NCBI GenBank assembly: GCA_008017265.1
Contig: SSHC01000106.1
Coordinates: 1 to 32,806, forward strand
Source: Aeromicrobium sp.
GTDB taxonomy: Bacteria; Actinomycetota; Actinomycetes; Propionibacteriales; Nocardioidaceae
Length of the DNA stretch: 32,806 nucleotides
Direction: 5' to 3'
Shown piece by piece: positions 6,621 to 15,193 of the stretch. A model generated the notes under the pieces. The model ran no database searches. It worked only from the letters and a program-made list of their open reading frames with translations, and was not told the DNA's origin. The translations under genes were made by a program, and so were the position numbers. Numbering within the stretch: position 1 is the stretch's first letter; the number at the start of each line of letters is the position of its first letter.

Positions 6621-9611
6621 TCAGCCCTTCGTGAAAGCGACCAATGCTCCCGTGTCTTCCCAGATGTTGTTGAGCATCGAAGGAAGCGAGTTTACTGGTG
6701 AGATCACGGCGCATCCGAGGTGCTTGACTTGGTTGCGTTGGAAGGTATTACCCGTGATTCGGTTGCCGTTGCTGAGCATATCGCCGTAACCCTTCGGGGA
6801 AACATTGATCGAGCATGCGCCTCCACCGATGAGATTGTCCTCAACATGGAGGTTTTGGATCTTGGCCTCGTTCTGGCCGACCATGATCGCGGCGTTCTTG
6901 GAGCCTTCGATCCGGCTGGACTTCACCAGGATGTTCTGACCTCCAATGAGCTGGATGTTGTCGTCGTGGCTCGGGCCACCGTTCCAGTTCGGGTCATTGA
7001 CGAAGTGGGTGTTGTCGTGGAGCCACGAGTGGCGGATCTCGACATTACCCAGAGTGGTCACGTGTACCTGGTCAACCACAGTGTGGATGTTGACGCGTTC
7101 CAGGATGAAGTTTCCACCCATGATGCCGTTGGTGTCGGGATGCGGAATCTCGTTGTAGATTTCCGAGTCGATCACTTTGAGCCCCGTGTGGCTGCTGCGG
7201 GCATCGATCAGACCAACTTTGACTGAGCCCTGGCCGCGAACTCGAGTGTTCTTGATCGTAACGTTGTTGGCTTCCACCGAGATGCGGCCCTTGACGTCGA
7301 GACCGTCAATGACAGTTCCGTCCTTCGTGATCTTGAGGACACCTTCGAACAACGTCAGTTTCGTGCCCGCTGGTACACCCGTCGTGTCAGCGTTGAGTTG
7401 CTTGGCTGGAAGATTCGGGCGGACCGTCGGAGTTGGCGTCGGTGTTGGAGTTGGAGTCGGTGTTGGAGTCGGAGTCGGTGTTGGAGTTGGAGTCGGAGTC
7501 GGTGTTGGAGTCGGTGTTGGAGTCGGAGTCGGAGTTGGAGTCGAAACCTCAACTACGTTCTCCAGCACGTTGTCAACACGGAACTTTTGTGCTGCGGGCG
7601 CGTTGCTCGAGAGGTAGCCGTAGAACGCGAGGCTTCCTGCGGTTTGGAGACCGGAGGTCGAGTCGCTGCGTTCGAGTGTCCATGCGGCGGGTTCAACCTG
7701 CGAAGCTGCCCACACTTTGGCCTTGACGTTCGTGGCATTCGTACCCGAAACCTGGACACGAACCTTGAGCGGTGTCCCCGCGCCCTGAGTGATGTTGGGA
7801 ACGATCACGTTGCCAAGGGTCGTCGCGGTGCCGTTCACCGTGCGGACGATGTCAGCGCGGACTTTGCTGTCGGTTGACGTGACCAGTTTGACCGAATAGT
7901 GCGTGTTATTCGATACCAAGCGTGGACGCACTTCGAAGAAGCTCGACCCGCCGGTGGCGGCACTTGCGAGGGAGTAGTCGAACGTGACGTCCTTGGACAG
8001 GCTTGTACCGGCGAGCGCAACTTGCGAGCCGGCGCCCGGTGCCAAGGTGATGACTCCGCGGCTGCCATCAACCGAGAAGAGCGAGGCGTTCTGAGCGGTC
8101 CATGAGCCACCACGGTCTGCGTTGCCCCAGCTGCTACCTGACGTGCGGGTAAAGGAATCGAATGCTACGGCACCGTTCGGGATCACGACAGTAGGTGTAG
8201 GCGTAGTTGTTGGTGTCGGAGTTGGCGTTGGCGTCGGGGTAACCGTCGGCGTCGGGGTCGGGGTAACCGTCGGCGTCGGCTTTGGTGTCGGGGTAGGTGT
8301 TGGCGTTGGGGTGACCGTAGGCGTAGGGGTAGGGGTAGGCGTAGTTGTTGGTGTCGGAGTTGGCGTTGGCGTCGGCTTTGGTGTCGGGGTCGGCGTCGGG
8401 GTCGGCGTCGGGGTCGGCGTCGGGCTGACAGTTGGCTTTGGCGTAGGGGTAGGGCTAGGGGTCACGACTGGCTTCGAAGGGCGCTTCGTGATGAGCTCGA
8501 GGTAACGGACGGTGAGCCGGACGCTCGCCTGCTCGGCTTTGAACGTTACTTTGCCATCTTCAACGGGCAGAACAGTTGACGTTACGGTGCCAACACCGCT
8601 GGACTTTGCCACGGTAGCCACTCGAGCCGAGTCACACGATGCTGTCATCGTGTCACCAGCGCAGGCCTTCAATGTCGCGGTTCGCCAAGCTCCCGCGCCC
8701 GTAATTTCAGCTACCGCGCCGGTGGTGTTTTCGTCAACAGGAAGTTCCACGGTGCGAGTCTGACCGGAGGGCACGGTCACCGTGGTGACGGCGTCTTCTG
8801 TGTCAACAGCCGCATTGTTGCTTGTGACGTAATAGCCGAGCACATCAACGGTGACGGTTGCCTTCTTTGTGGAGATGATTTTGAGAGTGTTCGATCCGAA
8901 GGTGCGAACGATCGCCGTGGAAGTGCGGAAACCTCGCTTGTCGACCCCTGCCTTCGAGATCGAGCGGCACGTTGGTGTCGATGCCTTCGAGGAGCACACG
9001 GAGACGTGCCCGTGGGATTTGGCTCGTGCTGTGGAAACCGATACTGCGACCGCCTGGGTGCCAGCAGGTGCGTTCTTGAGGTTTACGTAGTAGGGAGTAT
9101 TCGCCTTCATTGACCGAGACGATTGTGCGCGATAGATACTCGGAGAAAATACTGTTCCAGCACCATCCGCGGCGTGTTGAGTGCTGTAGCCCACGACAAC
9201 GACCTGGAGTTTGGCGGAACCAGTGTGTGAAATGCGGATATTGGCAGAACCATTGAGGGGGACAACCATCATGTGGTTATAGCGCTTGCCCTTCGCCGTC
9301 CATAGTGCGGCGGTGGGGGCGCAGGCGGCGCCAGTTCCGCAGATGCGCAGGCTGCCAGCCTTCTTGGTCGACGTCACTGCGACGCTGACGTAAACCGACG
9401 ATGCGTTCGCGGGAACGCGAGCAGAGACGGTGCGGGGCGACTTCGAGGTAACTGTCTTGAACCCGGCAACGGTCGTCGGGCCGGCAGGTACAAACACGGT
9501 GGTGTCGTCGGTGCTGGCTTGAGCCGGTGTGGCAAAAACAAAAAGGCCAGCCAGAGCAATCATGATGCTCGTGGCTGCTGCCATGAACTTGTTCGGCGAA
9601 GTGGTGTTCAC
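6621..9611 (-). CDS. Large secreted protein: N-terminal actinobacterial repeats, Pro-Thr linkers, one 'GWG' module, C-terminal right-handed beta-helix
   Basis: GTG 9611 has a GGAAGGAAA RBS and gives signal peptide [32 protein letters not shown] (ORF track starts at 9656). PTPTPT linkers; C-terminal [15 protein letters not shown] beta-helix. Confidence 0.8.
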   Translation of the reverse strand: MNTTSPNKFMAAATSIMIALAGLFVFATPAQASTDDTTVFVPAGPTTVAGFKTVTSKSPRTVSARVPANASSVYVSVAVTSTKKAGSLRICGTGAACAPTAALWTAKGKRYNHMMVVPLNGSANIRISHTGSAKLQVVVVGYSTQHAADGAGTVFSPSIYRAQSSRSMKANTPYYVNLKNAPAGTQAVAVSVSTARAKSHGHVSVCSSKASTPTCRSISKAGVDKRGFRTSTAIVRTFGSNTLKIISTKKATVTVDVLGYYVTSNNAAVDTEDAVTTVTVPSGQTRTVELPVDENTTGAVAEITGAGAWRTATLKACAGDTMTASCDSARVATVAKSSGVGTVTSTVLPVEDGKVTFKAEQASVRLTVRYLELITKRPSKPVVTPSPTPTPKPTVSPTPTPTPTPTPTPTPKPTPTPTPTPTTTPTPTPTPTVTPTPTPTPTPKPTPTVTPTPTPTVTPTPTPTPTPTTTPTPTVVIPNGAVAFDSFTRTSGSSWGNADRGGSWTAQNASLFSVDGSRGVITLAPGAGSQVALAGTSLSKDVTFDYSLASAATGGSSFFEVRPRLVSNNTHYSVKLVTSTDSKVRADIVRTVNGTATTLGNVIVPNITQGAGTPLKVRVQVSGTNATNVKAKVWAASQVEPAAWTLERSDSTSGLQTAGSLAFYGYLSSNAPAAQKFRVDNVLENVVEVSTPTPTPTPTPTPTPTPTPTPTPTPTPTPTPTPTPTPTPTVRPNLPAKQLNADTTGVPAGTKLTLFEGVLKITKDGTVIDGLDVKGRISVEANNVTIKNTRVRGQGSVKVGLIDARSSHTGLKVIDSEIYNEIPHPDTNGIMGGNFILERVNIHTVVDQVHVTTLGNVEIRHSWLHDNTHFVNDPNWNGGPSHDDNIQLIGGQNILVKSSRIEGSKNAAIMVGQNEAKIQNLHVEDNLIGGGACSINVSPKGYGDMLSNGNRITGNTFQRNQVKHLGCAVISPVNSLPSMLNNIWEDTGALVAFTKG
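7425..7543 (-). repeat. Pro-Thr dipeptide minisatellite linker
   Basis: (CCN ACN)n on the minus strand, read as gtcggngtnggn on the plus strand. Confidence 0.9.
7549..8170 (-). repeat. 'GWG' secreted module, copy 1
   Basis: [31 protein letters not shown]...[54 protein letters not shown]...[11 protein letters not shown]. Confidence 0.75.
8188..8470 (-). repeat. Second Pro-Thr (with PTV/PKP variants) minisatellite linker
   Basis: Dense [18 protein letters not shown] coding repeat. Confidence 0.9.
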
Positions 9612-9785
9612 TGCGAACGGTTTCCTTCCCTGTGGAACCGCGACACCGAGTGACACTTTGGCGCATGCCGTGTTGCCCGAGAACCACGGAAACCTCTGTA
9701 TCGGTGAAGCGATCCTGCTGTGTGCTTCGTCCGAAACCGGATAGCTATTTCGCTTGAAATTGCTTGGTTTCTAGGCTCGACAGTA

Positions 9786-9803
9786 GTTACGTCAGTTACG
9801 TCA
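9786..9803. promoter_or_regulatory. Tandem 9-bp direct repeat GTTACGTCA x2 in divergent intergenic region
   Basis: Two perfect adjacent copies between the divergent genes at 9611(-) and 9862(+). Confidence 0.4.
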
Positions 9804-9849
9804 CTCAAGACTCATTTGCAACTTTGGTTCCAAGGGACTAGAGAAAGGG

Positions 9850-9855
9850 TAATAT
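9850..9855 (+). promoter_or_regulatory. -10 box TAATAT, leaderless arrangement upstream of flippase GTG 9862
   Basis: TAATAT followed by 6 nt then the GTG start. Confidence 0.45.
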
Positions 9856-9861
9856 CCGGCC

Positions 9862-11172
9862 GTGGGCGTGTGGCGAAGAGTGACCAGTGCAGCTGGGGCT
9901 CGTATAGGCGTAATGGGTGTGACCGGACTTTTAGGCATAATTTCCAGTCGACTGATCCTGGAGCACTTCGGAATTGATGCCTATGCCCAATACGGACTAC
10001 TCAACGGGCTACGGATGCTGTTGCCATTTGCTGATCTTGGCATGGGCGCCGTTGTCCTCAACGCGATCTCGGAATCGAAAAACCCTCGCGACGACGAGCG
10101 CGTACTCGCTAGTCTCGCGACCGCATTCCGGTTACTTGTTGTCACAGGATTCATCATTGCGGCGCTCAGCGTTCTACTCATGTTCGCGGGACTATGGCCA
10201 GCGATCCTTGGTAACGGGCTCATGGCCGGGGGCGAACTGATCGCGACGTTGTGCATCGTCGTTTTCGCCCTGTCGCTCCCGCTCGGCCTAGGATCGCGCA
10301 TCCTCGTCGGGTCAGGCCGAAACACCCTGCAAATCGTCATTCTCGGACTGGTTTCACCCATGTTCGTCATGTCACTTGTCGTGCTCGTGGCGATTGGTGA
10401 GAGCAACGGCAGTGAGATCGCACTGATTTCGTACGTAGCCACATCGATAACGGGGCTTATTTGCATCGTCGTCGCTGGACGATTGATCAAGCCTGCGTTG
10501 GGCAAGGCGCTTTGGCGAGTCCCGCGCATTCGCCAATTTCCGAGCATCACCATTTTTGATACGGCCGGGCCCGCATTGGCAATTTCGATGGCCACGCCCA
10601 TCGCCATGCAGACCGACCGACTCTTCCTTTCCCACATGAGCGATCGCATTGAGTTGGCGACCTACAACTTCGCGGCCCAAATTTTCGGACTCGTCTTGCA
10701 AGCCATCATCGCCGCTGGTCTCACGCTCTGGCCGTTCTTCGCGCGAGCGCGTTCCCGCGGAAAGGTGGAGAGCCCGTTCCCCATTGCAGCAGGGTTCCTA
10801 GGTGCAGCACTCGCTATGGGGGCCGCGCTCGTCCTCGCTATGCCGTTGTTTGAAAAGTGGGTCGCGAAAGACTTGCTGCAGGTAGGTGTCTGGCTCATGG
10901 CCGGTTATGTCGCGCTCATTGCGGTGCAATCAGTGCATTACCCGATTGGGATGTATATGACGTCACCTGCCGGATTGAAGTTTCAAGTCATTCCGGTGTT
11001 TGCCATGGTTGCTTCAAACGTGTTGTTGACCTGGGTCCTCGTGCAGCGACTCGGCGCCGCCGGTCCAGTGATAGCAAGCGCAATCGCGTTGTTTGTGTGC
11101 CAGGTGATTCCTGCCGCCTGGTGGGTCCGTCGAGATATGAAACGGCGAATGGCGCAAACTGACGGCGTGTAG
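9862..11172 (+). CDS. Wzx-like oligosaccharide flippase (MATE/MOP superfamily membrane protein)
   Basis: ~12 hydrophobic segments; ASAAGARIGVMGVTGLLGIISSRLILEHFGIDAYAQYGLLNGLRMLLPFADLGMG is typical of polysaccharide biosynthesis exporters. Confidence 0.8.
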   Translation: MGVWRRVTSAAGARIGVMGVTGLLGIISSRLILEHFGIDAYAQYGLLNGLRMLLPFADLGMGAVVLNAISESKNPRDDERVLASLATAFRLLVVTGFIIAALSVLLMFAGLWPAILGNGLMAGGELIATLCIVVFALSLPLGLGSRILVGSGRNTLQIVILGLVSPMFVMSLVVLVAIGESNGSEIALISYVATSITGLICIVVAGRLIKPALGKALWRVPRIRQFPSITIFDTAGPALAISMATPIAMQTDRLFLSHMSDRIELATYNFAAQIFGLVLQAIIAAGLTLWPFFARARSRGKVESPFPIAAGFLGAALAMGAALVLAMPLFEKWVAKDLLQVGVWLMAGYVALIAVQSVHYPIGMYMTSPAGLKFQVIPVFAMVASNVLLTWVLVQRLGAAGPVIASAIALFVCQVIPAAWWVRRDMKRRMAQTDGV

Positions 11173-11188
11173 TGTCGCTACACGCCGT
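11162..11188. terminator. Bidirectional terminator formed by the two convergent 3' coding ends
   Basis: ACGGCGTGTAG (11162-11172) - tgtcg - CTACACGCCGT (11178-11188): 11-bp perfect inverted repeat containing both stop codons. Confidence 0.7.
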
Positions 11189-12077
11189 AGTCAGAGTCGC
11201 GCAGTCCTCGATATAAAGCGCGAAATGGCTTAACTGGTCGGAGAAATTGCCGCCGGCCACCACGCAGCAGAATCGCCCACGCTGCTCGAAAGGCGCTTGC
11301 TTTCCACACTTTTCGTTGTGGCGCCGTGAGGTGCTTGCGGGCAAAGAGCGAACGATTGCGGATGTTGTAGTAGTAGTAGATTTCCGACTTGCTGGCAGAC
11401 GATCCGGGTGCTTGTGTCCCTCCAACGTCATGATGCGCGGTGGCGTGCGAGATCAAGACGAGTGAGCCCCCCGCGGCTTGAACTCGGGCCGAGAAGTCGA
11501 CGTCTTCCCAATAGAGGAAGTAGTCGTCGTCGAAACCTCCGCACGCCTCCCACAGTGTTGAACTAAGGACGAAGCAAGCGCCAGTGAACCACTCGATCGT
11601 CGCGATTCCATTAAATTCTGGGCGCCGATGCCACGGCCTAGCGTCCCCAGTGACGAGGTCGATGTCCATGCCGGCAGACCACACGTCTCCGTTGCGCTTG
11701 AGAATGCGGGGAGCTACCAACGCCATTGGCTGTGCCCGTGCAGCTTCGACAAGCGCTCGCGCAGAGGAATTGTCGATCACAGCGTCGGGATTGAGAAACA
11801 TGAGTTCTTGCGCACCCATCGACAACGCGACCTCAGCGCCTCGATTGCACCCTGTGCCAAAGCCGGTGTTTGTGTCAAGCCCGATGAGCGTCCAACCGTG
11901 GGCAGCGCACAATTCTTCTGTTTCGCGCCGTTCTTCCTCACTGAACCAGTTATCGACAACTACAAACTGCGTGCCAGCGAAATGCGGTGACATTGACCCA
12001 AGATTCTCGCGCAGCAAGGCATGCGAACCAAAGTTCACAACGACGATGGCAAGCCCATCGAATTCCGACGAACTCAC
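11178..12077 (-). CDS. Family 2 glycosyltransferase (rhamnosyltransferase-like)
   Basis: AIVVVNFGSHALLRENLGSM, NTGFGTGCNRGAEVAL, LFLNPDAVI, GGFDDDYFLYWEDVDFSARVQAAGG. Confidence 0.88.
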   Translation of the reverse strand: MSSSEFDGLAIVVVNFGSHALLRENLGSMSPHFAGTQFVVVDNWFSEEERRETEELCAAHGWTLIGLDTNTGFGTGCNRGAEVALSMGAQELMFLNPDAVIDNSSARALVEAARAQPMALVAPRILKRNGDVWSAGMDIDLVTGDARPWHRRPEFNGIATIEWFTGACFVLSSTLWEACGGFDDDYFLYWEDVDFSARVQAAGGSLVLISHATAHHDVGGTQAPGSSASKSEIYYYYNIRNRSLFARKHLTAPQRKVWKASAFRAAWAILLRGGRRQFLRPVKPFRALYRGLRDSDYGV

Positions 12078-13687
12078 GCGCCATCCGATCGCTTTGCGGG
12101 GCGCATGGACGCGCGAAACGCCGCTTCGGCAAACACCGCAGCGTGCTGGACGCCCGCAAGGTTCCAGTCGCGCAAACTCAAGTCGGGTGTGCCGGACGCG
12201 ATGATCTCAGGTGCCTGGTGCACGGACTTTGCCAACAACTCGGCAGTTAGTGGACCGTCGTAGCGGATGACCCACTGTTCACCCACCTCGGTGGCAAGCG
12301 CATCAGTCGACTCGTTTCGCGGAACGAGCACGGGACGATTCAAACTGAGCGCAGTCAAGGCCGCGCCCGAATTGTGCAATTCACGGTAGGGAAGCGCGAT
12401 GAGGGACGCACGCGTGATTGCTTCGACGAGGTCGGGCTCTTCGATATAGCCGTACGTCACCTCGATGCGTTCATCCGTGTCCGCAATTGTCGAGATTTTA
12501 TGCGCGAGTTCTTCAGAATTGGGATGACCGGAAATTGAAAGCGTCAGTGATTCCCTGGTTTCGATGAACGTTTGGACGAGATCGAGTACACCCTTGTATT
12601 CGCGAATGAGACCGAAATAGGCAACTCGGCCGGGCTCGGCAGTTTGCTTCGAGTAGGTGTTGAACCAATCAATCGAATGCCCATGCACGATCGTTTCAAT
12701 TGGCGCACCCGAATCGTGTGGAGTCGTTGGATTGATTGCGATGCGCATGCTTTCAAGCCTGCGAAAGTTCGCCATGAGTTTCTGGTTCGTGGCCGATTGG
12801 TTCTCATGCGGTTTGAGGTTGTGCATCGTTTGCACCACCGCAGTCTTGCGACGCGCAAACCGACGAGTCATCCAACGAAAAGCGAATCGCCGCTTCCAGC
12901 GGGTAAACGCTGACGCCCCTTCGACTTTGGCATCGGGCCAGTGTGAATGAAAAACGTCAATGTGCCCCCTCAGCGCAGTGCGCCACGAAAACTGAAGGTA
13001 AGTCACACTCGGATGCGTCTCAAGTGCCTTGAACAATTGGAGCATATAGGGGTTGACGCGGTCAGGGTGAAGTTGAGACGACGACAGGACCGTCAGTGGT
13101 TTAGTGCCGAGGACCGCCAACTGATCCGCAGGAGCGGGCACGCTTGTGAGCATCTCGATGGCATGGATGATTTCGAGAACAGACTTCTTCATTGCTGCGT
13201 TTCCGCGCCGATACGGGTCGGCGATCTCTTTGGATACTCCGCGGGGGAACGTGGATCGCCGTGCGTGCAACTCCGAAAGTGATAGAGCACGTCCGTGCAG
13301 ACGAACAAGATGAGCGAGTTCACGTAAAGTGAAGGCCTTGCCAAACGCTTGAGGCGCCATGGAGTGGACTTTGCTGAGTTGGCCAGTACTCATCGTGATG
13401 ATGAGGTCTGCAGAGTCGATAAGTTCGGGCGTGATCTGACGGGCCACGTGGCTGTTGGCGTCGATCCCGGGGATGCGATCGAGTACAGCTCGCATGGGTT
13501 TGTCTACGCCAGACCCCACGACGGCGCCTACGCCTGCAGATTCGATGCTGGCTCCAGGCCCGAACGCTTGTGAACGGGCTAGCAGGAACTCAGCGGCAGG
13601 GGAGCGGCAGATATTGCCCGTGCATACGACGAGCACGCGGCCGCCGTCGCCAACCCCTGCAACGAGTGTGTTGAGTGAAGTCGTCAT
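12074..13687 (-). CDS. Fusion protein: N-terminal low-molecular-weight protein tyrosine phosphatase + C-terminal GT4-like glycosyltransferase
   Basis: N-terminus RVLVVCTGNICRSPAAEFLLARS (CX5R) and IADPYRRG general-acid loop; C-terminus VLSSSQLHPDRVNPYMLQLFKALE...GRVAYFGLIREYKGVLDLVQTF...ALPYRELHNSGAALTALSLNRPVLVP. Single uninterrupted ORF. Confidence 0.85.
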   Translation of the reverse strand: MTTSLNTLVAGVGDGGRVLVVCTGNICRSPAAEFLLARSQAFGPGASIESAGVGAVVGSGVDKPMRAVLDRIPGIDANSHVARQITPELIDSADLIITMSTGQLSKVHSMAPQAFGKAFTLRELAHLVRLHGRALSLSELHARRSTFPRGVSKEIADPYRRGNAAMKKSVLEIIHAIEMLTSVPAPADQLAVLGTKPLTVLSSSQLHPDRVNPYMLQLFKALETHPSVTYLQFSWRTALRGHIDVFHSHWPDAKVEGASAFTRWKRRFAFRWMTRRFARRKTAVVQTMHNLKPHENQSATNQKLMANFRRLESMRIAINPTTPHDSGAPIETIVHGHSIDWFNTYSKQTAEPGRVAYFGLIREYKGVLDLVQTFIETRESLTLSISGHPNSEELAHKISTIADTDERIEVTYGYIEEPDLVEAITRASLIALPYRELHNSGAALTALSLNRPVLVPRNESTDALATEVGEQWVIRYDGPLTAELLAKSVHQAPEIIASGTPDLSLRDWNLAGVQHAAVFAEAAFRASMRPAKRSDGA

Positions 13688-15045
13688 TCCGATTCGTCGC
13701 TGCTGTAGTCGTAGCTGTAGCCCGTCTCTTTCGCGCGTGCCCGAGTCAGGACGGTGCCGACCGGCTTTTCGCCTGCTTGTTCGAGTGCCTCAAGCACCGA
13801 GGTGACTTGCGCGCGCTTGGTATGCCCGGACGACACGACCACGATCGTGCCATCGACTTCGCGTGCCAAAAGCGAAGCATCGACCACCGAGAGGAGTGGG
13901 GGCGCATCGATCACGACGTAGTCGTACAAATCCTTGAGGCGTGAGATGAGATTGCGTGTTTTCGGAGAATCGATAAGTTGCAGCGCATTGGGTGGAATCT
14001 CACCGCTCGTCAGGACGTCAAGGTTGGATACTGTCCACGATTGAAGTGCCTGGCGGAGTGGAACTTTCTCAATCAGCACGGTGGTTAGGCCGACGGCCTG
14101 TTCCAGGCCTGTTGCCTTCGCGATGGAGGGGCGACGCAAATCTGCATCCACCAGCACGACGCGGTCACCGCGTTCTGCGAGTGCCAACGCCAAGTTGAGG
14201 CTTGTTGTCGTCTTTCCATCGCCTGGGCGAGCAGACGTCAACATAACCGATTTGGCGCCAGGCGTGCCCGACCAGACGAAATCCAGATTCGACCGAAGTC
14301 GACGATAGGACTCTGCCGCGACACCTTCTGGTTGTTTGAGCATCGGGAGAGCCTTATTTGTCTCGTTCTTGGCCCCCCAGAGTGGCGTTACGCCGAGCAC
14401 GGGCAGTTTTGTCGTGGCAGCAAGATCGTCACGGTCGCCAACCCGAGTATCGAGAAGTTGCCGAATGATGGCGAACGCGATGCCAAGTAGGGCCCCTAAG
14501 ACGAAACCGATGGCGATGTAGAGCTTGGTGTTTGGTGAAATCGGAAAGTTCGGTTCTGTTGCTTCGGTGACCGTCGTCAAGGTGATTCCGGATGGAGTTT
14601 CTTTCGCTGTTGGAGTGAGCGATTCGACGGTTTCGGGCAACTGGTCTGCGATCGCGTTAGCGATGTCGGCTGCTTCTTCAGGATCGACCGCATCGACGGT
14701 GATGTCGATGAAGACGGTGTTAATGGGCGACTCGACATGGACACGTTTAGCCAAATGCTTGGCTGAAGTATCAAGACTGAGGCTCGAGATCACTGGGTTG
14801 AGTACCGCGGGAGTGCGTGCGAGTTGGACATAGGACTGGACGATGTTCTGCGTGAATGTCGTGCCTTGTGCTAGTTCTTGGATCGTTTCGCCCGAGGTCA
14901 CACTCACGAAAACTTGGCTTGTCGCTTGGTAGGTCGGCGGTGTGAGTTTGCCGAGCGCGAGACCGGCTACCGCGCCGAGTGCCGAGAGCACGATGATGGC
15001 GATCCACTGTCGACGTAGGGCAGCGACATATTCCATCACATTCAT
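13684..15045 (-). CDS. Polysaccharide co-polymerase / BY-type tyrosine kinase (Wzz domain + CpsD/CapB-like kinase)
   Basis: Two TM segments flanking a Wzz domain; Walker A TSARPGDGKTTTSLNLALA, A' VVLVDADLRRPS, Walker B YVVIDAPPLL; C-terminal tyrosines GYSYDY. Confidence 0.92.
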   Translation of the reverse strand: MNVMEYVAALRRQWIAIIVLSALGAVAGLALGKLTPPTYQATSQVFVSVTSGETIQELAQGTTFTQNIVQSYVQLARTPAVLNPVISSLSLDTSAKHLAKRVHVESPINTVFIDITVDAVDPEEAADIANAIADQLPETVESLTPTAKETPSGITLTTVTEATEPNFPISPNTKLYIAIGFVLGALLGIAFAIIRQLLDTRVGDRDDLAATTKLPVLGVTPLWGAKNETNKALPMLKQPEGVAAESYRRLRSNLDFVWSGTPGAKSVMLTSARPGDGKTTTSLNLALALAERGDRVVLVDADLRRPSIAKATGLEQAVGLTTVLIEKVPLRQALQSWTVSNLDVLTSGEIPPNALQLIDSPKTRNLISRLKDLYDYVVIDAPPLLSVVDASLLAREVDGTIVVVSSGHTKRAQVTSVLEALEQAGEKPVGTVLTRARAKETGYSYDYSSDESE

Positions 15046-15076
15046 GCGGGGTGTCTCCTCGGTGCGAACTGGGTAA

Positions 15077-15092
15077 ACTCAACCCGTTGAGT
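15077..15092. promoter_or_regulatory. Operator-like palindrome ACTCAA-CCCG-TTGAGT between divergent genes
   Basis: Perfect 6-bp arms, overlapping a minus-strand TACACT -10-like box (15090-15095). Confidence 0.4.
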
Positions 15093-15193
15093 GTAGCCGT
15101 TGCTCTGTGATGGTTAGGCCAGTTTGCCAAAGGCTCAGCACCTCAGGCTCAGTACGAGAGACTTGGGGCCTATGAGTACTCGGGAGGTTTTGC

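Noticed and set aside
6720-7226. 168-aa + strand ORF antisense to the beta-helix domain
   Set aside because: Lies over strongly conserved paralogous beta-helix coding sequence; the homology is on the minus strand.
7425-8470. Possible CRISPR array or telomere-like repeats because of dense short GT-rich repeats
   Set aside because: In-frame Pro-Thr codon repeats without spacers or conserved repeat units; protein linker, not CRISPR.
8122-8505. + strand ORF encoding poly-Gly-Val (GVGVGV...) and similar at 7177-7617
   Set aside because: Antisense shadow of the Pro-Thr coding minisatellite of the minus-strand surface protein; no RBS or independent signal.
9981-10649. 222-aa minus-strand ORF inside the flippase gene
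   Set aside because: Shadow ORF of a hydrophobic membrane-protein gene; no supporting features.
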